A DNA stretch of 64,000 nt from an uncultured bacterium (GCA_949297765.1 CASFTV010000001.1:124001-188000), one strand, 5' to 3'; positions 17,328-26,824 are shown, counted from the stretch's first letter. Translations and numbers: made by a program. Notes: generated by a model from the letters alone, not told the origin.

Positions 17328-18059
17328 TTATTTGTAGGGATACCAGGGATCGGAGTTGACGGTCATCATGCGGTTTGCATCCCATGTGGCGGCGTGGCCG
17401 TCGAGGAATGTGACGTTGATGGCGCGTCCTTCTTTGTGACGCAGAGCGGCTGCCCAGACCTCTTCGCCGGTGACCCACCAGTAGGTGTTCGGGCGGATAT
17501 AGCTCGGGGAGGCTCTTCCGGCGCTTCCCCCGAAAGTGACTTCCGTGAACAGAAGCTGGGTGGAGGGTCTCTTGACCAGAGTTACTTTGGTTGCACGGTT
17601 TTCATCCCAGGCATTCCCGGTATCCGTGGAATTTCCGCACCAGGTCGCACCCCAGTAGGTCATGCCGTAAACACCGCCGATACTTGCCATTCCCTGTGAT
17701 TCCCAGTTGCTTGAATCGCTCAGGTATTTTACGGATGGACAGAGAAATTTTTTATCCCGAATTTCCCGATATGTTTTGTCGTATTTTATACCGAGAAGGA
17801 TGGCGTATGTTTCATTTTTACTCCAGATCGTTTCCGCATCGGAGATTTTCATCGGAACGTTCCAGTCGTCGCTCTGCGAATTGTAGACGGTCATGGTGGT
17901 GGAGAGCTGCTTCATGGACGAGGTGCATTTGATCTGCCGGGCGCTCTCCCGCGCCTTGTTCAGGGCGGGCAGAAGGAGACCCGCCAGGATCGCAATGATC
18001 GCGATGACGACGAGGAGTTCCACAAGGGTGAAGCTGTTTTTTTTCCGTTTCAGTCTCAT
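17328..18059 (-). CDS. type II pseudopilin-like protein (prepilin-type N-terminus)
   Basis: A 243-residue protein opening with a basic leader and the prepilin motif [29 protein letters not shown], the hydrophobic helix used for pseudopilus assembly or membrane anchoring. The residue before the processed Phe is Ser instead of the usual Gly. Paired Cys residues (one soon after the helix, one in FLCPS) and a late [15 protein letters not shown] segment resemble the H-x9-DG processing-associated domain abundant in Lentisphaerota and Planctomycetota, although here 11 residues separate H and DG. It follows the large glycosidase gene by 20 bases, with GAAAGGA upstream, so it is the last gene of that operon. 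Function of the family is unknown. Confidence 0.88.
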   Translation of the reverse strand: MRLKRKKNSFTLVELLVVIAIIAILAGLLLPALNKARESARQIKCTSSMKQLSTTMTVYNSQSDDWNVPMKISDAETIWSKNETYAILLGIKYDKTYREIRDKKFLCPSVKYLSDSSNWESQGMASIGGVYGMTYWGATWCGNSTDTGNAWDENRATKVTLVKRPSTQLLFTEVTFGGSAGRASPSYIRPNTYWWVTGEEVWAAALRHKEGRAINVTFLDGHAATWDANRMMTVNSDPWYPYK

Positions 18060-18079
18060 GTCAATATCCTTTCCCGGGG

Positions 18080-21000
18080 TTATTTTGCTGTGAGTTCAAA
18101 GTAGATGGCGGGGCCGTTCGGAATCTTTGCCGTGTCAACGCGGATTTCGACTTTCCCGTCCGCCTGTTTCAGCGGAAGTTCCGCGATCCGCTTTCCGTTG
18201 AGTCCGAGTGCGTAGAGTTTCAATTTTCCGGCGTTCCGGTTGGTCAGGACCGCGTGGAAAGTTCCGGTCTCCAGAAGGAGCGGAGTTTTCCCGTTGTTGA
18301 GACGGGTCTTGCAACTTGCGTCCTCGAAGACCATTTCCGAGTTCAGGAGGTTGGTGGCGAAGACCAGTACCATGCGTCCGGCGTCCGCAAGGGATTTGTC
18401 GTTCTCCAGGGAGACGAGCGAGAGATTGCCGCGCACGCCGAGATTCCGGATCTCAAAGTCCTTCAGTTTGGCGCGGCTTCCTTTCTCGCCGCAGATTCCC
18501 TGAAAACGCGGCGTGTTGACGGAAAGGAAATGCTGTTTCACATTCATGAAAAGTTCGCCGGTTGTTGTTTCAAAAATCCCTTTTGCGGAATCTGTGCGGT
18601 TGGATTTCGGGACGATTCCGGCACGTTTGAGTTCCGCAAGGACCCGGTCGAAGTCGAAGAGTCCGCGTCTGGCTTCCCCGGCCTGCGTGTAGCCCGCAAC
18701 GCCGATCGACTGGATGATCAGGGAGGAGCCGCCAGCCGCCGGAAGAAGATACTCGTTGCTCTGTGCTTTTTTCTTCGTCCTGGCGCAGTCGGTGGAGAAG
18801 CCGGTCACGAGGGCGAGATTGGTCTGATCGGAGTTGAGGGCTTCGGAGTGGGTGTTGGTCGGGAAGATCGCTTCGGGATCAATCTGCACGCGGACCGCGG
18901 TGTCGGCGGTCTTCACGTCGCCGCGCCGGAACAGAAAGGCGATCAGGAACTCCTGCGATTTCAGAATGGCGTCATGGCGGAGATTGAAGGTGTTCACCGG
19001 AAAGACGCCGGGAAGAACGGTCACCTGCTCCGCGAAGGGGGAGAGTCCGTCGATGCCCTGGAACGCCGCGTAGGCCCCCGCAACAAGGCCTTCCTCGTAG
19101 CGGTAGGGATTCCAGAAGGCGTGGCCGAGTTCCGTGGCAAGCAGCGGTTTGCCCGACTGCCGGACCGACAGAACCGGACGGATCAGTTTGGCATACCGCG
19201 AGATGCCGCTGGAAACGTCGATCGCATTCGAGAACGGATGCGCAAAGTAGTTGTTCAGCGCGATGAAGTCGTTCTCCTGCCGGCTGACGATGTTCCGCAG
19301 CGACTGGCCCATCGTGTAGGTCCCGAGATATCCCTTGAATCCAAGTCCGCGCGCCGTGTCCTGATACCAGCGGACCAGCTCCTGCTCCTTCTGAAGAAGG
19401 AAGCGGGCGACATCGGTCCCGAGCGGAGAGTTTTCCATCGTCTGCGCCTTTGTGAAGACGGGAATGGCGGAGAAATCGGAATATTTCGCCGCATCGCCTC
19501 CCCACGCTTTGCGCAGGGCGTCGATGGTGCCGTAGCGCTGTTTCAGGAACGCCTGCCATTCGCCGCGCGCCTGGTCGAAGTTGTCAAAACCCCACGCGAA
19601 TTCCTGCTCGTTGTAGCTGACGGCAATGGCGAGGACCGGATCGTCGATCAGACGCGTTTTCGTATACGGATTCACATGGGTCAGCAGTGCGCGGACTCCC
19701 TGTTTCCAGTTCTCGCGGACCGAGGGCTGAAAGAAAATGTCGAGCTTGAACTGCCGCTTGTCGCCAGGTTTGACCGTCCAGCTGTTCCCGTGTGCGTAGC
19801 CGATCCGGGAAGCCATGAAGTCGATGTTCGCATAGATCCCGTTCCGTTTCATGCAGTAGATCAGATAATCGAACTTGTCCAGCGTTTTCGGGTTGAGGCG
19901 GCAATCCTCCTGCGATCCTTCCATCATGGTCGCGTCGAGATAGTGGAAGCGGATCATGTTGTACCCCTGCATCTTCAGCTGCCGGGCAAATGCCTCCGTT
20001 GTCTGTTTGTCCCGGAGAGGCGACTTGAAATCCCCGTGTCCGTGGAAGAGTCCGCGCAGATAGACCGCCGAAAGAAAGCGGACCGCCCGGTCCGGCTCCT
20101 TCGCAAACGCGAAATTGCCGCTGCTGTTGATGATGACGCGTCCGTATTTCCCGACCTCCGGCTGATTCAGAATTCCGCTCAGGTCCAGAGCGCTTCCCGG
20201 AAGAATCTCCGGCGTTTCCGGAACGGGGAGGGGACGCCAGACCGCATCGGCCCGGATCGTATGAGCCGAGGTCTTCGGGAACGGATAGTCCCGGTCGGAA
20301 ATCGTTGCGCCGACCAGAATCCACAGAACTTGCGGATCTCCCGCGATAAAGCGGACCGACTCTATTTCCCCGAGATCCTCCGGAATCCGGAATTTCGACA
20401 GATAGATTCCCACCTCTCCGCCGCTCCGGTTCTGCCAGCGGGAGGCCGGACAGGCGTTCGAAAACCGTTTCGGCCGCCACCAGTCGGCGACATCCACTCC
20501 TCCGCGGATTTCAAGACGGGTCTTCCGCCCGTTTTTCCCGGTCAGCTCCACACTTCCTGCGACTCCTTTGAAATTATATCCGAAGGTCAGCGTATGGAGA
20601 AGATAGAGATATTTCCCTTTGATCGCGGCGTTGGCCAGATCGTATTGGAATCCATCGCTCCCGTTCGGAAAATGGGCGGATCGGAAGACGACGACCGCTT
20701 TGCCTTTGTTGCGGTTCGGATCGGGAATACTGAACGGAACACCGGCAAAGGTTTTGTTTTTGTATTGGAAGTTGGCGGCGTCGTTGTAGGGACCCTGATC
20801 CGACCAGCCGCCCTTGCCGTCACGGGCAACCGGATCGCGGAAGCCCATGTTCGCAGCTGCGTCCAGACGCAGAACCGCATCGCCGGATTCCACAGAAAGA
20901 TCACGGTAGAAAATCTTTCCGGAAGCATTCTGGATGCCGAGATCCAGCGAAACCTCCGTGGCGTCGGCGGGGATGTCCGCTGTCAGCGTGAGGGTTTCCC

Positions 21001-21391
21001 AGTCGCATTTCGGCTTTGCCATGTAGACTCCCGGCCACTCTCTGCCCCGCGGCGTCCGGATGGAGAACTGGAGTTTCCCGCCCTGCCACTTGACCGACGG
21101 AATCGTCAGATCCCGCCGGACCGACGCTTTCAGCGTCAGGCGCCGTCCCGCGAGCTGCCGGGCATCCAGACGAAAGGTTTTCATGTAACTGTTTCTGCCC
21201 GTAGCGTCATCTCCTGCGATCTGCAGAGCCTTTTTCCCGTCTTCCAGCGTCACCAGACTGGAAGGCGGAGTGGTTTTCCAGTTCGGCGGAACGGCGGTGT
21301 CCGAGCGGAAATCCGCCTGAAGCACGGTTCCCGCCAATCCTGAAAGCGGAAGTCCCGCTCCGGCCAGAAGAATGATCCATCTTCGTTTCAT
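18080..21391 (-). CDS. large secreted glycoside hydrolase candidate (clan GH-A-like TIM barrel)
   Basis: An 1103-residue protein with an N-terminal signal peptide ([21 protein letters not shown]). Residues 25-170 look like a beta-rich carbohydrate-binding module and 170-370 like a second beta domain. From about 410 there is a glycosidase-type barrel: [17 protein letters not shown], then SYNEQEF with probable acid/base Glu595, and LLATELGH with probable nucleophile Glu754, a spacing that fits strands 4 and 7 of clan GH-A. The last 250 residues look like beta sandwich. I do not recognise a specific GH family; GH5, GH42 or GH2-like enzymes are the nearest shapes. It sits between a GntR-type regulator and a pseudopilin gene in one operon. 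Confidence 0.75.
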   Translation of the reverse strand: MKRRWIILLAGAGLPLSGLAGTVLQADFRSDTAVPPNWKTTPPSSLVTLEDGKKALQIAGDDATGRNSYMKTFRLDARQLAGRRLTLKASVRRDLTIPSVKWQGGKLQFSIRTPRGREWPGVYMAKPKCDWETLTLTADIPADATEVSLDLGIQNASGKIFYRDLSVESGDAVLRLDAAANMGFRDPVARDGKGGWSDQGPYNDAANFQYKNKTFAGVPFSIPDPNRNKGKAVVVFRSAHFPNGSDGFQYDLANAAIKGKYLYLLHTLTFGYNFKGVAGSVELTGKNGRKTRLEIRGGVDVADWWRPKRFSNACPASRWQNRSGGEVGIYLSKFRIPEDLGEIESVRFIAGDPQVLWILVGATISDRDYPFPKTSAHTIRADAVWRPLPVPETPEILPGSALDLSGILNQPEVGKYGRVIINSSGNFAFAKEPDRAVRFLSAVYLRGLFHGHGDFKSPLRDKQTTEAFARQLKMQGYNMIRFHYLDATMMEGSQEDCRLNPKTLDKFDYLIYCMKRNGIYANIDFMASRIGYAHGNSWTVKPGDKRQFKLDIFFQPSVRENWKQGVRALLTHVNPYTKTRLIDDPVLAIAVSYNEQEFAWGFDNFDQARGEWQAFLKQRYGTIDALRKAWGGDAAKYSDFSAIPVFTKAQTMENSPLGTDVARFLLQKEQELVRWYQDTARGLGFKGYLGTYTMGQSLRNIVSRQENDFIALNNYFAHPFSNAIDVSSGISRYAKLIRPVLSVRQSGKPLLATELGHAFWNPYRYEEGLVAGAYAAFQGIDGLSPFAEQVTVLPGVFPVNTFNLRHDAILKSQEFLIAFLFRRGDVKTADTAVRVQIDPEAIFPTNTHSEALNSDQTNLALVTGFSTDCARTKKKAQSNEYLLPAAGGSSLIIQSIGVAGYTQAGEARRGLFDFDRVLAELKRAGIVPKSNRTDSAKGIFETTTGELFMNVKQHFLSVNTPRFQGICGEKGSRAKLKDFEIRNLGVRGNLSLVSLENDKSLADAGRMVLVFATNLLNSEMVFEDASCKTRLNNGKTPLLLETGTFHAVLTNRNAGKLKLYALGLNGKRIAELPLKQADGKVEIRVDTAKIPNGPAIYFELTAK

Positions 21392-21453
21392 GCGCAGAAT
21401 GCCTTTCTTTGTTTTACGCCCTGCAATTCTTTGTATTCAAATGATTCATTTTT

Positions 21454-22503
21454 TCAATTTTCCAGCGGGACTCCGTCACGGTAACGGACCAGACGGTAGG
21501 AGATTTTCTCGTAAACGGGAGGCGAATCCGGATTGCGGATCTGTTCAAAGAGATTGTCGACAAGGAGCTTCGCGGCGGTTTGCAGATCGTAATGGAACAT
21601 CCGGCCGGTGAATTTCAGATCGTCGTAAACGGCGGAACGGTCGAGGAGGAAAAGGGTCTTTTCCGGAGAGAGGTGTTTCTGCAGCAGATCGTAGCAGCGG
21701 CGCTGGAAGTTGATGGTAAACACCGCGTCAAACTTCATGCCGAATTCCAGCATTTCCTCCACTTTTTCCAGCATTTCCTTTGTCGGCTTGTCCAGGAAGA
21801 TGACCTGTCCGCGGGGAATGTTCATTTCCGTGCAGGCTTCCTGAATTCCCGCAAGAACCGGTTCCGAAAGGTCGGGCCGGTCGGGCCATCCGAGAATCAG
21901 CACATGGGTCCGCTCTTCGCGGAACAGATCGCGGAGCGTCTCCCGGATCCGTTCCTGAAACGGATTGTAAAAACTGGAAATCCCTTCAAAGCGGTGCATG
22001 AAGGAAACTACCGGCGTCCCGTGTTCCCGGAGCTGGCGCGCGTACTCCCCCGTATGCGGTTCGGAGCCGAGAAGAACAATCCCCGAGAGATTTTCCTCCC
22101 GGGCAACCCGCTCCAGATGCAGCGGCATTTCCAGAATCAGCGGCTTGGTCTTGTTGGTCTCCGACCGGCGCAGCAGCTCGTAGGAAACCGCATGGGAGAT
22201 CAGATGGAAATACAGGGTGTCGAACACCTGCTTGCCCTGATATTCAAGAAGGCCGAAGATCTTCAGGTTTTCCCGGTAGTCGAGCGTTGTGGGACGGGAG
22301 ATCGTTCCGCCGCTCCTGCACGGAATCAGATACCCCTCTTCCACCAGCGACTTCACGACCCGGAGAGCCGTCGGCTGCGATACGGAAAACTGTTTCGCCA
22401 GAACCCGTGTCGCCGGAAAACGGATCGGCTGATCCCCGCTGGTCGCAATCCGGTCCACCACATAGCGGCGGATTCTCATAAAGTCTGTATCATCACTTTT
22501 CAT
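21454..22503 (-). CDS. GntR-type transcriptional regulator with LacI-like sensor domain
   Basis: A 349-residue protein. Residues 8-70 form a winged helix of GntR type (RYVVDRIATS...RFPATRVLAKQFSVSQPTALRVVKSLVEEGYL). The rest resembles the periplasmic-binding-protein sensor of LacI regulators (NLSGIVLLGSEPHTGEYARQLREHGTPVVSF, GIQEACTEMNIPRGQVIF). Such regulators respond to sugars. It is the first gene of the operon with the glycosidase and pseudopilin, 62 bases ahead of the former. A good promoter and repeated GATACAT elements lie upstream, suggesting autoregulation. Confidence 0.85.
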   Translation of the reverse strand: MKSDDTDFMRIRRYVVDRIATSGDQPIRFPATRVLAKQFSVSQPTALRVVKSLVEEGYLIPCRSGGTISRPTTLDYRENLKIFGLLEYQGKQVFDTLYFHLISHAVSYELLRRSETNKTKPLILEMPLHLERVAREENLSGIVLLGSEPHTGEYARQLREHGTPVVSFMHRFEGISSFYNPFQERIRETLRDLFREERTHVLILGWPDRPDLSEPVLAGIQEACTEMNIPRGQVIFLDKPTKEMLEKVEEMLEFGMKFDAVFTINFQRRCYDLLQKHLSPEKTLFLLDRSAVYDDLKFTGRMFHYDLQTAAKLLVDNLFEQIRNPDSPPVYEKISYRLVRYRDGVPLEN

Positions 22504-22520
22504 CGCGTTTCCTTTCTGCG

Positions 22521-22539
22521 ATGTATCGCATCATGTATC
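22521..22539. promoter_or_regulatory. candidate operator: ATGTATC direct repeats
   Basis: Two exact ATGTATC copies (22521-22527 and 22533-22539) are spaced 12 bases apart, just downstream of the leftward -10 element and so near its start point. A related TGTATCA lies at the regulator's own start codon. The position suits repression by the GntR-type regulator. Confidence 0.55.
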
Positions 22540-22546
22540 ACTATTT

Positions 22547-22575
22547 ATTATGCACTGATTCGCCGAAAAAGTCAA
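22547..22575 (-). promoter_or_regulatory. sigma70-type promoter of the regulator-glycosidase-pseudopilin operon
   Basis: On the minus strand TTGACT (22575-22570) and CATAAT (22552-22547) are separated by 17 bases, close to consensus. Confidence 0.7.
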
Positions 22576-22597
22576 GAGGGGATTCTCCTCTTTTTTT
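22574..22597 (+). terminator. small hairpin with T-run between divergent promoters
   Basis: AAGAGG (22574-22579) pairs with CCTCTT (22587-22592), followed on the + strand by a further five T residues. It may insulate the IclR promoter from rightward antisense transcription. Confidence 0.45.
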
Positions 22598-22626
22598 AAA
22601 AAAAATGGTTTTCTTTTTTCCGGTGC

Positions 22627-22654
22627 TTGACTTTTTTTCCGGAAGAAGTATAGT
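22627..22654 (+). promoter_or_regulatory. sigma70-type promoter for the IclR-led operon
   Basis: TTGACT (22627-22632) and TATAGT (22649-22654) with a 16-base spacer, about 30 bases ahead of the IclR start. Confidence 0.68.
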
Positions 22655-22684
22655 TTTTCAGAAAAGAAAAGGAACTTTTCATAT

Positions 22685-23428
22685 ATGAAAAATAAAAACA
22701 CCATTCCGGCGGTGGAAAAAACTCTTGAGATTGTGGAATACCTGTGCATGCGGGAGTCTCCGGCGAGTCAGGCGGAGATCTGTCGGAACGCGGGAGTGAG
22801 CGCCACGACCGGCTACCGGATCGTCCAGAGCCTGATGGCGCATGACTGGGTCCGCCGGGAGCGCGGCAACACCTATACTCTTTCCGGAGGAATCGCGCGC
22901 ATGGGGATGCGCTTCCGGAAAAACGCCTTTCTTTTCGAAGGAGCGCAGGGAATTCTCGACGATCTGGCGGCGGAGACCCGGCTGACATGCAAATTGTCGA
23001 TCCGCCAGTGGAACGAACAGCTGACGCTTCGGCGGGCGGAACCGCCGGTCCCGTTTGCGGTGGGGGGAAAGAACGGAGTGCGGTTTCCGGTGATTGAAGG
23101 ATCGGTCGGCGCCGCGCTTCTCTCCGGCGAGCCGGAGGAGAGAATCCGCGAACTGATCGAAAAAACGGAAGCGGATCTTCCCGAAAAACGGAATCCCCGT
23201 CTTCTTGCGGAGGGGATCGCCGCGGTCCGGAGACAGGGGTGGTGCTTCAACCGGGGGAGCAACCGGTGGAGGGTGGATGCGCTTTCGATGCCGGTCCGCG
23301 ACTCCCGCGGAGAAGTCGCTGCCGCGCTGACCCTGCTCGGACTCCAGAACGATTTTTCCGATGAGAACATTCCGGAACGTGTTGCGGCTCTTGAGCGCGC
23401 CGTCCGGAGAATCGAGGCGGAACTCTGA
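22685..23428 (+). CDS. IclR-family transcriptional regulator
   Basis: A 247-residue regulator. Residues 7-65 are the IclR winged helix (AVEKTLEIVEYLCMRESPASQAEICRNAGVSATTGYRIVQSL), and the C-terminal 170 residues are the GAF-like effector domain, with the typical VDALSMPVRDSRGEVAAALTL near the end. IclR proteins usually bind small organic or sugar acids. It heads an operon for an enolase-superfamily dehydratase, an RraA-like protein, a GH10 enzyme and an SDR, so its likely ligand is a sugar-acid intermediate. The next gene starts 56 bases on. Confidence 0.93.
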   Translation: MKNKNTIPAVEKTLEIVEYLCMRESPASQAEICRNAGVSATTGYRIVQSLMAHDWVRRERGNTYTLSGGIARMGMRFRKNAFLFEGAQGILDDLAAETRLTCKLSIRQWNEQLTLRRAEPPVPFAVGGKNGVRFPVIEGSVGAALLSGEPEERIRELIEKTEADLPEKRNPRLLAEGIAAVRRQGWCFNRGSNRWRVDALSMPVRDSRGEVAAALTLLGLQNDFSDENIPERVAALERAVRRIEAEL

Positions 23429-23484
23429 GAAGAACAAGGCAACACCGTTGACCAACAAGTGAACCTATACAAAGGAAGAGACTC

Positions 23485-24807
23485 ATGAATGCAGAAATTA
23501 ATCCCTCAACGCTGAAGATCACGGATGTCCGCTTTGCGGATATCGACGGCGCGCCGAAACGCTGCACGCTGATCAAAGTTTTCACCAACCAGGGCATCGT
23601 CGGCTACGGGGAAGTGCGCGACGCCTCCAGTCGGACCTATGCCGCCATGCTCAAGAGCCGTATTCTCGGCGAAAATCCCTGCAATGTCGAAAAGATTTTC
23701 CGGCGGATCAAACAGTTCGGCGGCGATTCGCGTCAGGCGGGCGGCGTCTGCGGACTGGAAGTCGCCATGTGGGACATCGCCGGAAAAGCGTGGGGGGTTC
23801 CGGTCTGGCAGCTCCTCGGAGGAAAATTCCGCGACCGGATCCGCTGCTACTGCGATACCGATTCCGAAGGCGGCGGACGCGATATGGGCAAGGCGCTCAA
23901 GGAGCGGATGGCAAGAGGATTCACATTTCTGAAGATGGATCTCGGAATCGAACTTCTGATGGATGTCCCCGGCGCGCTCAGCGCTCCGCTCGGATTCCTG
24001 GAGAAGATGCGCGAATACAAGAAGACCGTCTTCTCCACGCCGCACGGCTCAATCGACCTGCGGGCGATGCGCGGAGAGGCGTACGATCTGTTCAACACCG
24101 CCCATCCGTTCACCGGAATCCACATTACGGAAAAAGGTCTGGATCATCTGGAGCAGTACATGGCGGATGTCCGTGCGGAGATCGGGTACGAGGTCCCGCT
24201 GGCGATTGACCATCTCGGACACATCCCGCTGGAGGACTGCATCAAGCTGGCGAAACGGCTGGAAAAATACAATCTGGCGTGGATGGAGGATCCTGTCCCC
24301 TGGCAGCTCACGAATCAGTATGTGCGGCTGGCGAACGCCACCACGACGCCGATCGGAACCGGCGAGGACATGTATCTGAAAGAATCGTTCAAACCCCTGC
24401 TGGAATCCGGCGCGCTGGCGGTGATCCATCCCGATATCCTGACGGCGGGCGGCATTCTCGAAACAAAGAAAATCGGCGATCTGGCGGAGGAACACGGCGT
24501 ACAGATGTCCATTCACATGGCGGAGAGTCCGATTGCGTGTCTTGCGGCGGTCCATGTCGCGGCGGCGACCCGCAACTTCATGGCGCTTGAGCTTCACTCG
24601 GTCGATGTTCCGTGGTGGGGCGATCTCGTCAATCCGGCGCTCCGCTACGACGGCGGCTATATCTCCGTTCCGGACGCTCCCGGACTCGGCATCGAATCCC
24701 TGAACGAGGAACTGATCGCAAAGAACCTCCATCCGGACTTCCCCGAAGCCTGGGCGCCGACAACGGAATGGGACAAGGAGTGGGCCAACGACAGACAGTG
24801 GTCCTGA
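23485..24807 (+). CDS. enolase-superfamily sugar-acid dehydratase (mandelate racemase/ManD-like)
   Basis: A 440-residue enzyme with the two-domain enolase fold: capping domain to about residue 115 and a barrel beyond. Visible active-site features are Lys150-Met-Asp152, Asp242-His243 in AIDHLGH, Glu268 in WMEDP, Glu294 in GTGEDMY (metal ligands), and His315 and His344. This arrangement is that of acid-sugar dehydratases that turn aldonates or uronate-derived acids into 2-keto-3-deoxy acids. The exact substrate cannot be read. AAAGGAAGAG precedes the ATG. Family members of this type are often wrongly named mandelate racemase. Confidence 0.9.
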   Translation: MNAEINPSTLKITDVRFADIDGAPKRCTLIKVFTNQGIVGYGEVRDASSRTYAAMLKSRILGENPCNVEKIFRRIKQFGGDSRQAGGVCGLEVAMWDIAGKAWGVPVWQLLGGKFRDRIRCYCDTDSEGGGRDMGKALKERMARGFTFLKMDLGIELLMDVPGALSAPLGFLEKMREYKKTVFSTPHGSIDLRAMRGEAYDLFNTAHPFTGIHITEKGLDHLEQYMADVRAEIGYEVPLAIDHLGHIPLEDCIKLAKRLEKYNLAWMEDPVPWQLTNQYVRLANATTTPIGTGEDMYLKESFKPLLESGALAVIHPDILTAGGILETKKIGDLAEEHGVQMSIHMAESPIACLAAVHVAAATRNFMALELHSVDVPWWGDLVNPALRYDGGYISVPDAPGLGIESLNEELIAKNLHPDFPEAWAPTTEWDKEWANDRQWS

Positions 24808-24881
24808 ACACCGCCCGTTCCGGCCGAATACTCAAGCCGCAGTTCGGGTTTCCGTTTCGGACCGGGCGTTCGCGGAAAAAA

Positions 24882-24910
24882 CGGAGAGACGGGGGATTCC
24901 CCATTCTCCG
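24882..24910. terminator. imperfect hairpin downstream of the dehydratase
   Basis: CGGAGA (24882-24887) pairs with TCTCCG (24905-24910) and GGGG with CCCC inside. Six A residues precede it, giving a T-run only on the minus strand. As a + strand terminator it would be weak, allowing read-through within the operon. Confidence 0.35.
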
Positions 24911-24971
24911 CTTTCCCGCCTGAAGATTCCGTCCCGGCGGCGGAGAAGGACAAAATTAAGGATGTCACAGG

Positions 24972-26054
24972 ATGCTTGACAGGGAAAACTGCATGGATCG
25001 GATTCGTTCCGTTTTTACGGAAGAGGTGCGGGACGGCATTGTTCATGGTGCCGCCGTATATGCCGGAACCCCGGAACGGGATCTGTTCCAGGCGGAAATC
25101 GGGTTTGCCGACAAGGCGCATTCCCATCCGATGCGTCTCGACACTGTCATCGACATTGCCAGTGTGACGAAGGCCGCCGCCTGTGTCACCGCTCTTCTGA
25201 TCTGCCGGTCGCGCGGGTGGATGGATTTCGATGCGCCGTTCACGGAATATCTTCCGGAGTTCAAGGCGAAACTGGCGTATCCGGTCCGGGTTCGCGATCT
25301 GGCAAATCACACCTCCGGGTTCGGCGAGGTTCCCGGAGAGAAGATGCGTCCTTATTTCGATGAGTCCGGGACCCGGATGCTGGAGAAGGTGCTGACCCTT
25401 CCGCCTCCGTATCCGCCGGCGGAAGAACCCCGTTACGCCTGCTGGAATTACATTCTGCTGGCGATGATCCTGGAACGCATCACGGGGCGCCGTTTTCCCG
25501 AGTTCTGCCGGGAGGAGATCTTCCTTCCGCTGGGCATGGCCGACAGCGCCGTGGGTGCACCGCCGCCGGTCTCTCCGGAACGTCTTGCGCAGACCTTCGG
25601 GACCGGCCGGCCGGGAATGATTTCCGATTTTGTCGCGTTCCGCATTTACCGCGACGGCGGCTCGACGGGGAACGCCGGAATGTTTTCCAGTGCACGGGAC
25701 CTTGGAAAACTGCTCTGCTGCTATCTGTGGCACGGCACGACGGAAAAGGGCGTGCGGCTGTTTGATGAAGACAGTTTCCGGGAATGCGCGCCCGACCGGA
25801 GCCGGAAAATCGACGGATACCGCCGTTTCGGCTGGATTATTTCCGATGCTCTGCTGGGGGATTTCGCCTACGGCAGTTCGCTTCTGCATTCCGGGTGGAG
25901 CGGTCAGACCGTCTTCCTGGATTTGGAAAAAAACTTTTTTGCACTCGTCCTGACAACCCGGTGCGGCGATTACGACCGCGCCAAACGGGATCGTTTCAAA
26001 ACGATTTATACGTTGTTTGAACATTATCCGGATCTTATAAAACAACCAACCTGA
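24972..26054 (+). CDS. serine beta-lactamase-family (class C/EstB-like) hydrolase
   Basis: A 360-residue cytoplasmic-looking protein without signal peptide. It has the SxxK nucleophile motif (Ser64-Val-Thr-Lys67) and a late HSGWSGQT matching the HTG/KTG element. The second motif, usually YSN, reads Tyr155-Ala-Cys, so the third residue is altered. Members include esterases and peptidases; in this operon an ester-cleaving role on acylated sugar residues would be reasonable but is inference. ATG 24972 has AAGGA about 10 bases before; ATG 24993 (MDRIRS), with AGGGAAAA ahead, is an alternative. Confidence 0.85.
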   Translation: MLDRENCMDRIRSVFTEEVRDGIVHGAAVYAGTPERDLFQAEIGFADKAHSHPMRLDTVIDIASVTKAAACVTALLICRSRGWMDFDAPFTEYLPEFKAKLAYPVRVRDLANHTSGFGEVPGEKMRPYFDESGTRMLEKVLTLPPPYPPAEEPRYACWNYILLAMILERITGRRFPEFCREEIFLPLGMADSAVGAPPPVSPERLAQTFGTGRPGMISDFVAFRIYRDGGSTGNAGMFSSARDLGKLLCCYLWHGTTEKGVRLFDEDSFRECAPDRSRKIDGYRRFGWIISDALLGDFAYGSSLLHSGWSGQTVFLDLEKNFFALVLTTRCGDYDRAKRDRFKTIYTLFEHYPDLIKQPT

Positions 26055-26068
26055 TAAAGGAGAAAAAA

Positions 26069-26824
26069 ATGCCGTCATTGAAAGACATGAGAGAGAAAGC
26101 GCAGGAAGCCGGTCTGATGAAACTGGATCGGCTCATCCAGACCCGTCAGCACATTCCCGACACGGAGTTTCCGATTCCGGTCCGGGAGCTTTGCGAACGC
26201 TACGAGAAGCTCTATACCGGCTGCATCAACGATGTGATGCGGGAACTCTGTCTTCTGAACCAGAATCTGCCGTCCGACATCATGCCGCTGCGGGATGACA
26301 TGGTCGTCTGCGGCGAGGCGTTCACCGTCAAAAGCGCACCGAACTGCATGATCGAAGGCGAGATGACCTTCCGCGCGCAGATGCTCGACGATATGAAACC
26401 CGAAGGACTCGTCGTCTGGGATACCTCCAGCGACACGGAAGCCTCCCTCTGGGGCGGCGTGATGACCGCCACCGCAATCACCAAAAAGATCCGCGGCGCC
26501 GTGATCGCCGGCGGCATCCGCGACACCAAACAGATTCTCGAACAGAAATTCCCCATTTTCTACCGCTACCGCACCAGCAACGGATCGCTCGGCCGGTGCA
26601 TGATCACCCACTACCAGGTCCCGGTGAAGATCGGCAAGGTCACGGTCCGTCCCGGCGACATCATTTTCGGCGACATCGACGGCGTTCTCTGCATTCCGCG
26701 GGAAATCGCCTATGACGTCCTTCTGCGCGCCGAAGCCATCCAGCGCAACGAGGTCGATATTTTCGACTGGGTCCACAGCGGCGACACCATTCAGGAAATC
26801 ATCGCAAAAGGCGGATATTTCTGA
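26069..26824 (+). CDS. RraA-family aldolase/decarboxylase-like protein
   Basis: A 251-residue protein of the RraA/HMG-aldolase fold. Motifs are AFTVKSAPN, the substrate-binding GAVIAGGIRDTKQI (conserved Arg-Asp pair) and PGDIIFGDIDGVLCIP. Family members cleave 4-hydroxy-4-methyl-2-oxoglutarate-type acids or decarboxylate oxaloacetate; names such as demethylmenaquinone methyltransferase are errors. An N-terminal extension of about 40 residues precedes the core. In this operon it could split the keto-deoxy acid made by the dehydratase, which is inference. A strong AAGGAG lies 6 bases upstream, and the preceding gene ends 14 bases away. Confidence 0.88.
   Translation: MPSLKDMREKAQEAGLMKLDRLIQTRQHIPDTEFPIPVRELCERYEKLYTGCINDVMRELCLLNQNLPSDIMPLRDDMVVCGEAFTVKSAPNCMIEGEMTFRAQMLDDMKPEGLVVWDTSSDTEASLWGGVMTATAITKKIRGAVIAGGIRDTKQILEQKFPIFYRYRTSNGSLGRCMITHYQVPVKIGKVTVRPGDIIFGDIDGVLCIPREIAYDVLLRAEAIQRNEVDIFDWVHSGDTIQEIIAKGGYF

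Noticed and set aside
18254-21343. Very long open frame opposite the giant glycosidase gene
   Set aside because: It is the antisense reflection of a GC-rich gene; the leftward frame has a signal peptide and glycosidase motifs, this one has none.
22604-22660. Homopolymer-rich stretch as phase-variable promoter
   Set aside because: The T/A runs are short and interrupted; the spacing of the promoter elements does not depend on a single tract.
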